Part shown: positions 1 to 5,953 of the stretch, one piece after another
Position numbering within the stretch: the stretch's first letter is position 1
How the letters are laid out: each line of letters starts with the position of its first letter
NCBI GenBank assembly: GCA_049965935.1
Contig: JBMFVP010000042.1
Coordinates: forward strand, 1-14,689
Source: Thermocladium sp049965935
GTDB lineage: Archaea; Thermoproteota; Thermoprotei; Thermoproteales; Thermocladiaceae
Length of the DNA: 14,689 nucleotides
Reading direction: 5' to 3'
Program-made: the position numbers and the translations under genes
The notes under the pieces: model-generated
The model's database searches: none
What the model was told of the DNA's origin: nothing
Seen by the model: the letters and a program-made list of their open reading frames with translations, nothing else

Positions 1-273
1 GGCTACATACAACCATTCATAGCAGCAGCAACAGCAATAGGAGTACTAATAGGGGCATTCATTGGAACCAAGGTTCTCGTTAAATTAACCAATAGATTCG
101 TCAGGTGGATATTCATAGTAATACTTAACTTCCTCGGCGTCGAGATGGTTCTCAGGGGCGCTGGAATAGCCCGAATACTCGTAGTGCCTCTGGCGTATGA
201 GTATCTCTTATCTACTGTAACGTCAATAATATTAATGATAGTTTTATTGCTTAAGTATGGAAGGAGGAGGTGA
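1..273 (+). CDS. TSUP (TauE/SafE-like) membrane permease, C-terminal part
   Basis: This frame is open from the first base to a TGA at 271-273, giving the last 90 residues of a gene that begins left of the window. The fragment is hydrophobic. It has a helix with small residues (A-A-A-T-A-I-G-V-L-I-G-A-F), a short basic loop, the stretch R-W-I-F-I-V-I-L-N-F-L-G-V-E-M-V-L-R-G, a final helix and a basic tail (KYGRRR). The Gly-rich helix, then 'R-W-I-F' and 'G-V-E-M-V-L-R-G', resemble the C-terminal repeat of TSUP/TauE-SafE permeases, which move sulfonates, sulfite or other anions across the membrane. The next gene is DUF1634, a family often found beside TSUP permeases, which supports the call. 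The substrate cannot be told. The 5' end is missing because of the window edge, not because the gene is broken. Confidence 0.65.
   Translation, partial: GYIQPFIAAATAIGVLIGAFIGTKVLVKLTNRFVRWIFIVILNFLGVEMVLRGAGIARILVVPLAYEYLLSTVTSIILMIVLLLKYGRRR
266..273 (+). promoter_or_regulatory. Strong Shine-Dalgarno for the DUF1634 gene
   Basis: GGAGGTGA matches the archaeal anti-Shine-Dalgarno perfectly, overlaps the TGA stop of the upstream permease gene and sits 6 bases before the ATG at 280. It indicates that the second gene of this pair is translated from the shared mRNA and decides the start at 280 over the in-frame ATG at 286. Confidence 0.75.
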
Positions 274-279
274 ATTTGG

Positions 280-660
280 ATGGACATGGACTCGGTCATA
301 GGCATGACCCTTAGGATCGGCGTGATAATAAGCATAATACTAATATCAATTGGAGTTGCATTAATTATAGTGAGGGGGGAGGGCATGGGTTACTCATTAA
401 GCGAGTTATCAAGCATGAGGAGCCCAGTAAATAGCAGCGTCATTCCAGTAATCACGGTCATCAATGAGGCTCCCTCACTCGATGGGCTCTCCCTAATAGT
501 GCTGGGTCTCATAGTATTAATAGCAACCCCAGTCATACGGGTCCTCCTCGGTATAGCCTCTTTCGCTATGGAGAAGGACTGGCTATACGTAGCCATAACT
601 ATAATAGTATTCCTGGACCTAATGATAGCCATCTTCATAATACCAATGTTTCTACGGTAA
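280..660 (+). CDS. DUF1634 family membrane protein
   Basis: A 126-residue membrane protein with three predicted helices, at about 8-28, 72-92 and 104-124. The loop between the first two (about 33-66) is longer and contains 'GEGMGYSLSEL'. The order of a first helix ending near 'IVRGEG', a polar loop, then 'LIVLGLIVLIATPVIRVLL' fits DUF1634 (COG4272), small membrane proteins of unknown function usually encoded next to TSUP permeases. That is the arrangement here: the gene starts 6 bases after the stop of the TSUP fragment, so the two probably form one operon and possibly one membrane complex (inference). The start is set by the perfect Shine-Dalgarno at 266-273. No catalytic residues are apparent. 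Family membership is fairly secure; the role is not known. Confidence 0.75.
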   Translation: MDMDSVIGMTLRIGVIISIILISIGVALIIVRGEGMGYSLSELSSMRSPVNSSVIPVITVINEAPSLDGLSLIVLGLIVLIATPVIRVLLGIASFAMEKDWLYVAITIIVFLDLMIAIFIIPMFLR

Positions 661-960
661 TAATTATGGCGATTAACTTCATTGATCGCCCGTCGATCAT
701 CACAAGATCAGAACCAACGCGCTACAATCACTGATTAACCCAATGCACTTAATGCTATTTAATATTATTGCCTAAATCCCTGAGGATCCCCAGGATCCAG
801 AGGATTCAATAGAGAGCTCCGCCTCATCATAATCCATTATAATGAAGAATTACTCTTCTCTCCAGGTTTAGACACCATAATTCACGTTTCATACCCAAGC
901 TAGGGGACTCACATTAATGGGTGTTACTAGAGGTGGTTAATGTTAACTATTTTGCTTTGG
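661..960. other. Intergenic region with a small hairpin and a palindrome, no gene seen
   Basis: About 300 bases between convergent genes, the DUF1634 gene (+) and the NSUN methyltransferase (-). A perfect 6-bp inverted repeat lies at 683-699 (TGATCG, five-base loop, CGATCA), 22 bases after the DUF1634 stop. A near-palindrome with two BamHI-like cores lies at 779-794 (CCTGAGGATCCCCAGG), followed by a third GAGGATT. No long open frame, tRNA or convincing sRNA was found. Confidence 0.4.
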
Positions 961-2121
961 TCATGTTTTTCTAAGCCTGGCTATGAAGAAGCCGGGCGAG
1001 TCATGTTGATGCGGGTAGAATCTAGCCACTAAGGAACCAAGCTCGCCTATGCCGCTTGCTTTGCCTGGCACATCCACGGTCTCCACTGAAAAGCCTAATT
1101 GATTAGCGTATTTTATATTGTCCTCATTCTCCATGGGGGTCACTGTACAGGTAGAGTAAACTAGAACCCCGCCCGGTTTCAACAATTTATGCGCGGTCTT
1201 AATGAATTGCCGCTGGTATTGAGAGAGGGACTTGACTTGTTGAATGGTTTTCACATCGAATATTTTGGGTCTAACCCCAATATCGCTGCATGGCGGGTCA
1301 ATTAAAGCCCTATCAACGCGCCCCACCAGTTCCGGTCGATCCAGATCAATGAATCTGGAGTCTCCCTGAATGACTTCTCCACTGGCTCCTAGTCTATCCA
1401 GGGTCTGCTTGATTTGTGTAATCTTCTTGGCGTGTCTCTCCACTCCAATAACTCTGGCTCTGCCTTGGGTTAATTGTATTATGTGGCTCATCTTGCCGCC
1501 CGGCGCGGCGTTCATATCAATTATTAACTCATTATCAATTGGAGCAAGCACGTGGGAAACCCATTGGGCTGGGAGGGATTGCTCATAGAATAATCCCTCC
1601 CTGTACTCGCTTAATTCACGTAGCTTCGGCATCATGTAGATGGATCCCGTAACCTCAACTGCAATACCGGGCCTGCGGCTCAACATACTGCTCCTATCCA
1701 TGCGCGCCACGCCGATTGCAACAACCTCGCCATTGGGTGCAGCCACATTAACCTCTTCACCGACTTGTATTGGATCAGCATAAAGCACGCCGGGGCCATA
1801 TAGATTAGCGCCTATGTATACGCTCTCTGCCGCCTGCTTATTCGCTATCACCACCTTCCTCGCTGAATTAATGTGATTAGGCCCATTTACCGGTATCCAT
1901 AATGCTTCTCGAAGGGCCTCATCTTGGTGAGCCTCGATTCCCTTATTTCTTAATGCAGTCAAGAGGTTCTCTGGGCTTGTCTTTATCGTGTTGGTTCTTA
2001 TATAGTAACGGCTTGGAGGTCGCTTCAGTGACTTAATCATTGAATCCAGCTCCGAATCACTATAGAAATTCAACAGGTATCTATATAACTCATCATCCAA
2101 CGAGATTCCTTCAATATCCAT
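961..2121 (-). CDS. NOL1/NOP2/Sun (NSUN) family RNA m5C methyltransferase with PUA domain
   Basis: A SAM-dependent RNA cytosine-C5 methyltransferase of 386 residues. From the ATG at 2121, the N-terminal RNA-binding part carries 'RYYIRTNTIK' near 38-47. A PUA domain follows at roughly 88-165, inserted before the catalytic core as in NSUN6 and some archaeal homologues. The SAM-binding motif 'DMNAAPGGK' is at about 202-210 (families usually have Cys where this has Asn). The two catalytic-site cysteines are C278 in 'PPCSDIG' (motif IV) and C325 in 'YSTCT' (motif VI). The substrate is probably tRNA or rRNA; it cannot be assigned further. A GTG at 2136 in the same frame would add five residues, but the TATA-like box at 2144-2152 lies about 27 bases before the ATG at 2121 and favours a leaderless start there. 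Transcribed alone, divergent from the membrane protein at 2284. Confidence 0.9.
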   Translation of the reverse strand: MDIEGISLDDELYRYLLNFYSDSELDSMIKSLKRPPSRYYIRTNTIKTSPENLLTALRNKGIEAHQDEALREALWIPVNGPNHINSARKVVIANKQAAESVYIGANLYGPGVLYADPIQVGEEVNVAAPNGEVVAIGVARMDRSSMLSRRPGIAVEVTGSIYMMPKLRELSEYREGLFYEQSLPAQWVSHVLAPIDNELIIDMNAAPGGKMSHIIQLTQGRARVIGVERHAKKITQIKQTLDRLGASGEVIQGDSRFIDLDRPELVGRVDRALIDPPCSDIGVRPKIFDVKTIQQVKSLSQYQRQFIKTAHKLLKPGGVLVYSTCTVTPMENEDNIKYANQLGFSVETVDVPGKASGIGELGSLVARFYPHQHDSPGFFIARLRKT

Positions 2122-2143
2122 AAATAACGCCTGCACCGCTTAA

Positions 2144-2152
2144 GTATTAAAG
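2144..2152 (-). promoter_or_regulatory. TATA box for the NSUN methyltransferase
   Basis: On the - strand this reads CTTTAATAC, centred about 27 bases upstream of the ATG at 2121. That spacing fits an archaeal TATA element driving a leaderless transcript. Confidence 0.5.
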
Positions 2153-2194
2153 CCATAATTCAACGGATGATCATGTTAAATCCCTTCGTTTCCC

Positions 2195-2260
2195 TTATAA
2201 AACCCCCACTCATTAAAATAAATGTTGCTCATAATGTTAGAAATATTATTTTACTATTAA
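2195..2260 (+). promoter_or_regulatory. Promoter region of the DUF981-like gene (two TATA candidates)
   Basis: Two candidates precede the ATG at 2284. CTTATAAAA (2195-2203) is the better-looking box but would give a leader of about 60 bases. TTACTATTAA (2251-2260) is centred about 28 bases from the ATG and would give a leaderless mRNA, like most genes here. The sequence alone does not decide between them. Confidence 0.35.
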
Positions 2261-2283
2261 CCTATTAACTAACTCGACCAGGT

Positions 2284-2859
2284 ATGCAATTCATTGATTA
2301 CTTGACGGCAATGATGACGCTCTCAATGGCGATTAACTTGGAGGTAATGTATATGTCATATAGGCTGGGAAGCGGTGCTGCCAGGGATGAATTAAAATCA
2401 ATTGGATTAGTCATGATGATGCTGGGGGTTCCCACTACAATCTTTGGATTAACTATGTCAATTACCTGGCCACTTCCAGGATCATATAATATCCTCTTCG
2501 GCGATGCATTCCTCTATTTAGGCATAGTGACTTTAATAGGCGGCCTATTACTATACGGTGTTGAGCCCGATAAGTTTAAGGCGTCCTCATTCCCCGTTGC
2601 TTTCCTGTCATTAATCACAATAATATATGGCGCCTCGATATATACCCATGGCCTCACTAATTCCCCCGTGCTAGCATTCGCTTTCTACTTATTCGAGGGA
2701 CTAAGCGGCATAGTTACTGCCCTATTGCTTTATAGGCGGACAAAGTCCATAGCGTATACCGTAATTGCGTTGCTGGTCATAGCAACGATAATAATGTTGA
2801 TAATAGATGTTGGAGCAATATTTCAGCACCCAGCATTATTTGCAAAGTACTCGCCGTGA
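2284..2859 (+). CDS. Six-helix membrane protein, probable DUF981 family
   Basis: A 191-residue integral membrane protein with six predicted helices at about 5-26, 41-62, 70-92, 102-122, 128-150 and 156-178. A conserved-looking start 'MQFIDYLTAMM' precedes the first helix, and the protein ends in a short 'QHPALFAKYSP' tail. Length, helix number and the 'YLTAM' and 'YGVEPDKF' segments resemble DUF981, a family of archaeal and bacterial predicted membrane proteins of unknown function. The family call is from memory of its pattern and is moderate. It stands alone on the + strand: its upstream neighbour is divergent and its downstream neighbour (cobY) converges on it with only 34 bases between stop codons. 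No catalytic motif or signal peptide is seen. Confidence 0.6.
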   Translation: MQFIDYLTAMMTLSMAINLEVMYMSYRLGSGAARDELKSIGLVMMMLGVPTTIFGLTMSITWPLPGSYNILFGDAFLYLGIVTLIGGLLLYGVEPDKFKASSFPVAFLSLITIIYGASIYTHGLTNSPVLAFAFYLFEGLSGIVTALLLYRRTKSIAYTVIALLVIATIIMLIIDVGAIFQHPALFAKYSP

Positions 2860-2889
2860 AAGTAGAGACAATAAATTGATGATAAATAA

Positions 2890-2902
2890 TTTTCTATTTT
2901 TC
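2890..2902 (+). terminator. T-rich terminator after the DUF981-like gene
   Basis: The run TTTTCTATTTTTC begins 31 bases after the stop of the membrane-protein gene. Archaeal RNA polymerase terminates at U-rich tracts without needing a hairpin. The tract overlaps the last codons of the convergent cobY. Confidence 0.4.
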
Positions 2903-3424
2903 CTTTCTCCAATCAGATTCGCACTCAGCGATAGCTCTCTCTAAGTCACTGGGGTAATCAATATCCATTAACTCACTTGATTCATTCATAACTATATTAG
3001 TCCAATCAGCCCCATCCCCCTTTATTAGCGATACCCCTATGGGCTCCTCTCTCCCGCCTCTGCGAACCAGTAGGGTTATAATTGATGCATCGAGGCGTAG
3101 GGCTCTCTCCTCGAATTCCAGAACTGCCCCATCAATAAACGGCAAATCAACAGGCACCACCAGGAATGGCTTTCTAATGCTCCTAATCATGATGCCGAGA
3201 TCCAGTGAGTAACTGTCTCCACTAGTCATTACTGCATCAAGCTCATTCTCCATGCACCACCTAATCGTGTTTGGAACATTATCGCTGACCGCAATAACGA
3301 TTTTATGATTACTTAACGACTTAATCACACGTTCTATTAAGGGGGAACCGCATACATCCAGCATGGCTTTCTCCACTCCGCCTAGTCTACTTCCCCTGCC
3401 GCCTGCCATTACTACCGCAATCAT
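2894..3424 (-). CDS. cobY: CobY-type GTP:adenosylcobinamide-phosphate guanylyltransferase
   Basis: A 176-residue nucleotidyltransferase with a Rossmann-like fold. The N-terminal signature 'MAGGRGSRLGGVEK' (6-19) is the nucleotide-binding loop of the NTP-transferase superfamily. 'PVDLPFID' (91-98) carries the metal-binding Asp (D93), and 'EEPIGV' and 'DIDYPSDLERA' follow near the C-terminus. CobY activates adenosylcobinamide phosphate with GTP in archaeal cobamide nucleotide-loop assembly, in place of bacterial CobU. Family length is about 180-200 aa. The frame stays open upstream to 3526, but those extra residues lie over the end of the preceding gene and are not NTP-transferase-like, so the ATG at 3424 is chosen. 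It starts 5 bases after the stop of the SpoIIM-like gene. A MobA-like molybdopterin guanylyltransferase is the main alternative; CobT elsewhere in the window supports CobY. Confidence 0.75.
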   Translation of the reverse strand: MIAVVMAGGRGSRLGGVEKAMLDVCGSPLIERVIKSLSNHKIVIAVSDNVPNTIRWCMENELDAVMTSGDSYSLDLGIMIRSIRKPFLVVPVDLPFIDGAVLEFEERALRLDASIITLLVRRGGREEPIGVSLIKGDGADWTNIVMNESSELMDIDYPSDLERAIAECESDWRKEK

Positions 3425-3429
3425 GGCCC

Positions 3430-3984
3430 CTAAAGACCTATTTCCCGAATGATCATTAATTCCCCGGTTTCCACTGCAGCAGCAACTAGCAGCACTATCA
3501 TGGAAATGATTAAAAGGATTATCCACCTCCTTAGGGATATGGGTTCATGACGGGTAATTGCCGAGCTGAGATCCATGGAGTTGTATATTGAGATTGAGTA
3601 TGCCATTAGCTCCAGCCACCCATGGGGCATTAGAGCCGTTAATGCATATGTCAATGGAATGGCTAAGATACCCATGCGTGAATAAATATTTATCGATGCA
3701 GCGGCATAGCCCAGCAGTAATCCAGTCTCGCCAATAGAGAAGATATAAGCCAATAATCCAATGAATGGTATATTTATAGCAAAATTTATGATTGCATTAT
3801 GAGAGAATATCAATATGATAGTACTGAGGCTCACCGAGAAAGTCAATGACTTAAGGCTATTTATTAAGTTACCTAAATCCAGTAATCCATATTCAGTTAA
3901 TCCATACCCAATAACCTCGGCCACTAATAATATGGCGAACGTCAATGCATAGTAAAGCAGCAATCGCCTTGGATTCACATCCAT
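3430..3984 (-). CDS. SpoIIM/DUF95-like integral membrane protein
   Basis: A 184-residue membrane protein. Predicted helices lie at about 8-28, 52-82 (possibly two), 86-101, 105-119 and 153-171. Key patterns are 'FSHNAIINFAINIPFIG' (60-76) and 'MPHGWLELMAYS' (119-130). The H-N followed by P-F-I-G, and the later P-H-G/T-W-L-E, are typical of archaeal stage II sporulation protein M-like (DUF95) proteins. Archaea do not sporulate, so the name gives no function; a membrane-remodelling or transport role is speculative. The ATG at 3984 is chosen over an upstream TTG (3999) because the TATA box is centred 25 bases before the ATG. cobY follows after 5 bases, so both are probably cotranscribed. The pairing hints at a membrane-bound step in cobamide assembly or corrinoid handling (inference only). 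Confidence 0.65.
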   Translation of the reverse strand: MDVNPRRLLLYYALTFAILLVAEVIGYGLTEYGLLDLGNLINSLKSLTFSVSLSTIILIFSHNAIINFAINIPFIGLLAYIFSIGETGLLLGYAAASINIYSRMGILAIPLTYALTALMPHGWLELMAYSISIYNSMDLSSAITRHEPISLRRWIILLIISMIVLLVAAAVETGELMIIREIGL

Positions 3985-4004
3985 GATTGAGGCCCCCAAC
4001 GAGT

Positions 4005-4018
4005 CTTATAAATATTAT
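4005..4018 (-). promoter_or_regulatory. TATA box of the SpoIIM-cobY operon
   Basis: On the - strand this reads ATAATATTTATAAG. The core TTTATAA is centred about 25 bases upstream of the ATG at 3984, which fits a leaderless transcript. Confidence 0.6.
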
Positions 4019-4170
4019 ACTCAAGCACAAGATCCTGTGACCACGAATCAATCATAAAGCGAGGATCCCATTATGGTTCTAAAGTCAATTATAGTAATTG
4101 CTTTGAAGCCCGTAAACTATTCCGGCCCGTACGGTTTGGGGTTTTAGGCCATCTTCGCGGCGCTTCCCAT

Positions 4171-4200
4171 GGGGGGCGTTTATTGATCACCACGCCCCTT
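4171..4200. repeat. Inverted repeat, GC-rich hairpin
   Basis: GGGGCGT (4173-4179) is a perfect reverse complement of ACGCCCC (4192-4198) across a 12-base loop. Two further G-U pairs extend the stem to nine pairs in RNA. It is not followed by a T-run on either strand, so it does not look like a simple terminator. Confidence 0.55.
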
Positions 4201-4207
4201 GTTAAGG

Positions 4208-4232
4208 CGTGAGCTCCATTCATCGCCTCACG
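4208..4232. repeat. Inverted repeat, second hairpin
   Basis: CGTGAG (4208-4213) pairs perfectly with CTCACG (4227-4232) across 13 bases. An alternative pairing GGCG (4206-4209) with CGCC (4224-4227) competes with it. It lies 7 bases after the preceding hairpin. Confidence 0.45.
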
Positions 4233-4240
4233 TATAGAGG

Positions 4241-4257
4241 GAAAATATTCCAAAAGG
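4241..4257 (-). terminator. Possible U-rich terminator of the ABC operon
   Basis: On the - strand this reads CCTTTTGGAATATTTTC, with two T4 runs about 70-85 bases after the permease stop. It is the first T-rich stretch downstream, but a weak one. Confidence 0.25.
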
Positions 4258-4327
4258 TTATTAATGCATTATATTTAACCATCTTCCAATCCCATGGATG
4301 AGGACTCTGAGGGTAAAGATGAATAGC

Positions 4328-5044
4328 TCAGCCTAGCCCCCATTTATCGACCAGCACCGCAAATGCTGCTCCATAGATCAAGGTAGCCACATCCCATATG
4401 AGAGAGGCATAGCTCCCAGTGAGGGAGAGCCTCACGGCTTGAGCAATGTACGTGGTTGGTTCAAGCATTGCTAGGGGCAGAAGGTATTTCGGAACTGCGC
4501 CGAGCGGGAAATACACGGGCGCAAAGAAGGTTAAACCAAAGCCGAGCAGCTGAGTTAATTGATTCAATAGTCTCCAGTTCCTTACCTTTGCTGCCAAGGC
4601 GAGGCCTATCATTGAGCCCTGGAATGTTCCGGCCATTAACGACGCTAACAGCAGCACGATGCTGATGGGGCTAATTCCAAGGGAACTGATTAGGGCCGCT
4701 ATGCCGATTATTAGAAAGCCTGATGCAATGGCCATTATGTTGTTCACCAGGGTTGATGTCATCGCGTATGCCCACGCCGGGACGCCGCTGGCAATCATGA
4801 GGGAGAGCCTCCCTCTCTCCCTATCCATACCTATTGTCTGGGGAACGGCGACGAAGCCTGTTATGGCTATTTGAAAAGTAATTGTTCCGGAGATTAAGTA
4901 GTAAAGCATATCCCCGGCAATTATATATCTAAAGGAAAAAATCATCGCGATTGGAAAAATTATGAGGAAGAAAATATTGACCAGTATCCATGCCTTTGCT
5001 TCCTTAATGAACATGGATGCAAGTGCGAGGATTTCCCTAAGCAT
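4328..5044 (-). CDS. ABC-2 type transporter permease
   Basis: A 238-residue membrane subunit of an ABC-2 exporter with about six helices, at roughly 19-38, 46-66, 93-118, 126-150, 161-181 and 212-231. The cytoplasmic loop 'GMDRERGRLSLM' (72-83) is the charged D/E-R-E-R-G coupling segment typical of ABC-2 permeases, and helix 5 includes 'FFAPVYFPLGAVP' (173-185), also typical. The ATG overlaps the ATPase gene by 8 bases, and GAGGT at 5053-5057 (inside the ATPase end) is its Shine-Dalgarno. The two genes are therefore translationally coupled. The protein would dimerise in the membrane with two ATPase subunits to export a lipid, drug or similar small molecule; the substrate cannot be read from sequence. 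Confidence 0.85.
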   Translation of the reverse strand: MLREILALASMFIKEAKAWILVNIFFLIIFPIAMIFSFRYIIAGDMLYYLISGTITFQIAITGFVAVPQTIGMDRERGRLSLMIASGVPAWAYAMTSTLVNNIMAIASGFLIIGIAALISSLGISPISIVLLLASLMAGTFQGSMIGLALAAKVRNWRLLNQLTQLLGFGLTFFAPVYFPLGAVPKYLLPLAMLEPTTYIAQAVRLSLTGSYASLIWDVATLIYGAAFAVLVDKWGLG

Positions 5045-5861
5045 TCTTCATTACCTCTAGATAAACATCCTCCAGTGAGGGGGCCCTAACCTCGAATCTA
5101 CCGTTCAGCTTTGAAATGAAATCCCTCACCTCGTCCTCCTTAACCCTATAAAGCTTGCCTGTCTCTAGGTCAATGACTTCATAGTAGTAGGCGAATTTTT
5201 TCCTAAGCTCCATGGGCGTCCCCTCCTTGATAACCTTCTTATTAATGAAGTAAACCCTATCCGAGAGCGCCTCGGCCTCCTCCATGTAATGAGTGGTCAA
5301 TAATATGGTTCTTCCCTCCCCCTTAAGGCTCCTAAGTAATTCCCATAACTCTCTTCTAGCCACTGGGTCAAGCCCCGTCGTCGGCTCATCGAGAACCATC
5401 ACCTCAGGCGAGTGAACCACAGCCATTGCAATGAGCGTTCGCCTCTTCAATCCACCCGATAAATCCATTACGTACTTATCCCTATACTCCAGCAGCCCAA
5501 GATGCTTAATGGTGTCCTCCGCCCTCATCCTCGCCTCGTGACTTGAGAGACCCCTTATCCTAGCCGCATAATACACATTATCAAAAACGGATAAATCATA
5601 ATACGGCTCAGCCTCCTGCGGAGTAACCCCCATCCTAAGCCTCACTCGCCTATTACACGGATTCTCGTTAAGCACCTTCACTGACCCGCTCTGTGGCTTA
5701 AGCTCACAGTAGAGATGCCTCACCAGCGTTGTTTTACCAGCGCCATTAGGGCCAAGGAGGGAAACCAGTTCCGCCCTACTGACCTTGATGCTCACATCAT
5801 CAAGCGCCAACACATTGCCAAAGCTCCTCCTCAATCCAATTACCTCTATTGCCAATTCCAT
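5037..5861 (-). CDS. ABC transporter ATP-binding protein (ABC-2 exporter type)
   Basis: A 274-residue ATPase with all nucleotide-binding motifs intact: Walker A 'GPNGAGKT' (37-44), Q-loop Gln82 in 'VTPQEAE', signature 'LSGGLKRR' (134-141), Walker B 'VMVLDEP' (154-160), D-loop 'GLD' (163-165) and switch His191 in 'LTTHYMEEAE'. The 'TTHYMEEAE' form and the C-terminal extension (about 220-274) with 'APSLEDVYLEVM' are characteristic of the ATPases that power ABC-2 exporters of the drug, lipid or natural-antibiotic type. It powers the permease encoded by the overlapping downstream gene. The ATG at 5861 sits about 25 bases after a TATA-like box, so the operon mRNA is probably leaderless. Confidence 0.92.
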   Translation of the reverse strand: MELAIEVIGLRRSFGNVLALDDVSIKVSRAELVSLLGPNGAGKTTLVRHLYCELKPQSGSVKVLNENPCNRRVRLRMGVTPQEAEPYYDLSVFDNVYYAARIRGLSSHEARMRAEDTIKHLGLLEYRDKYVMDLSGGLKRRTLIAMAVVHSPEVMVLDEPTTGLDPVARRELWELLRSLKGEGRTILLTTHYMEEAEALSDRVYFINKKVIKEGTPMELRKKFAYYYEVIDLETGKLYRVKEDEVRDFISKLNGRFEVRAPSLEDVYLEVMKNA

Positions 5862-5877
5862 TACGCGTTGGCCATCA

Positions 5878-5891
5878 TATATTATTTAAAT
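5878..5891 (-). promoter_or_regulatory. TATA box of the ABC exporter operon
   Basis: On the - strand this reads ATTTAAATAATATA, centred about 24-26 bases upstream of the ATG at 5861. It fits an archaeal promoter with a leaderless start. Confidence 0.55.
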
Positions 5892-5953
5892 GTTCTGCGA
5901 TAATTATTACCAAGATAATGTGGAGACTCATGAACCTTGCTCCTCATAATCAA

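Larger units (their letters stand above)
3985..4327. other. Intergenic region with two GC-rich hairpins, no protein gene seen
   Basis: This 343-base gap holds the promoter of the SpoIIM-cobY pair at its left end. The sequence GCCCGTA is repeated at 4108-4114 and 4125-4131, the second copy inside the palindrome CCGTACGG (4127-4134). Two hairpins follow, listed separately, and then an AT-rich tail. There is no long open frame and no tRNA T-loop on either strand. The segment 4100-4235 is more GC-rich and more structured than the other intergenic regions, so a non-coding RNA is possible. Confidence 0.4.

Noticed and set aside
680..740. C/D box sRNA-like string on the - strand (CTGA, four bases, GTGATGA, then a stretch complementary to the 16S decoding-region CGCCCGTCG)
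   Set aside because: The D'/C' core looks good, but the outer C box has two mismatches, there is no canonical D box, no terminal stem, and the same bases form a simple hairpin (683-699). The rRNA match is only nine bases and could be chance.
779..805. GGATCC-containing tandem motif as a mobile-element end or CRISPR repeat
   Set aside because: Only two or three short imperfect copies, with no spacers of regular length, no transposase and no target-site duplication.
3425..3526. N-terminal extension of cobY upstream of 3424
   Set aside because: It overlaps the end of the SpoIIM-like gene, is Cys/Ser/Asn-rich and lies outside the NTP-transferase fold, which begins exactly at the ATG at 3424.
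4100..4240. tRNA, SRP RNA or RNase P RNA in the structured intergenic segment
   Set aside because: No tRNA T-loop/D-loop consensus, no SRP helix-8 motif and no RNase P conserved core (CR-I/CR-V) could be found on either strand.
4294..4326. Ten-codon acidic ORF (MDEDSEGKDE) just before the ABC permease stop
   Set aside because: Too short to support; the AT-rich element before it is only about 20 bases from the ATG, and no family or conservation can be seen.
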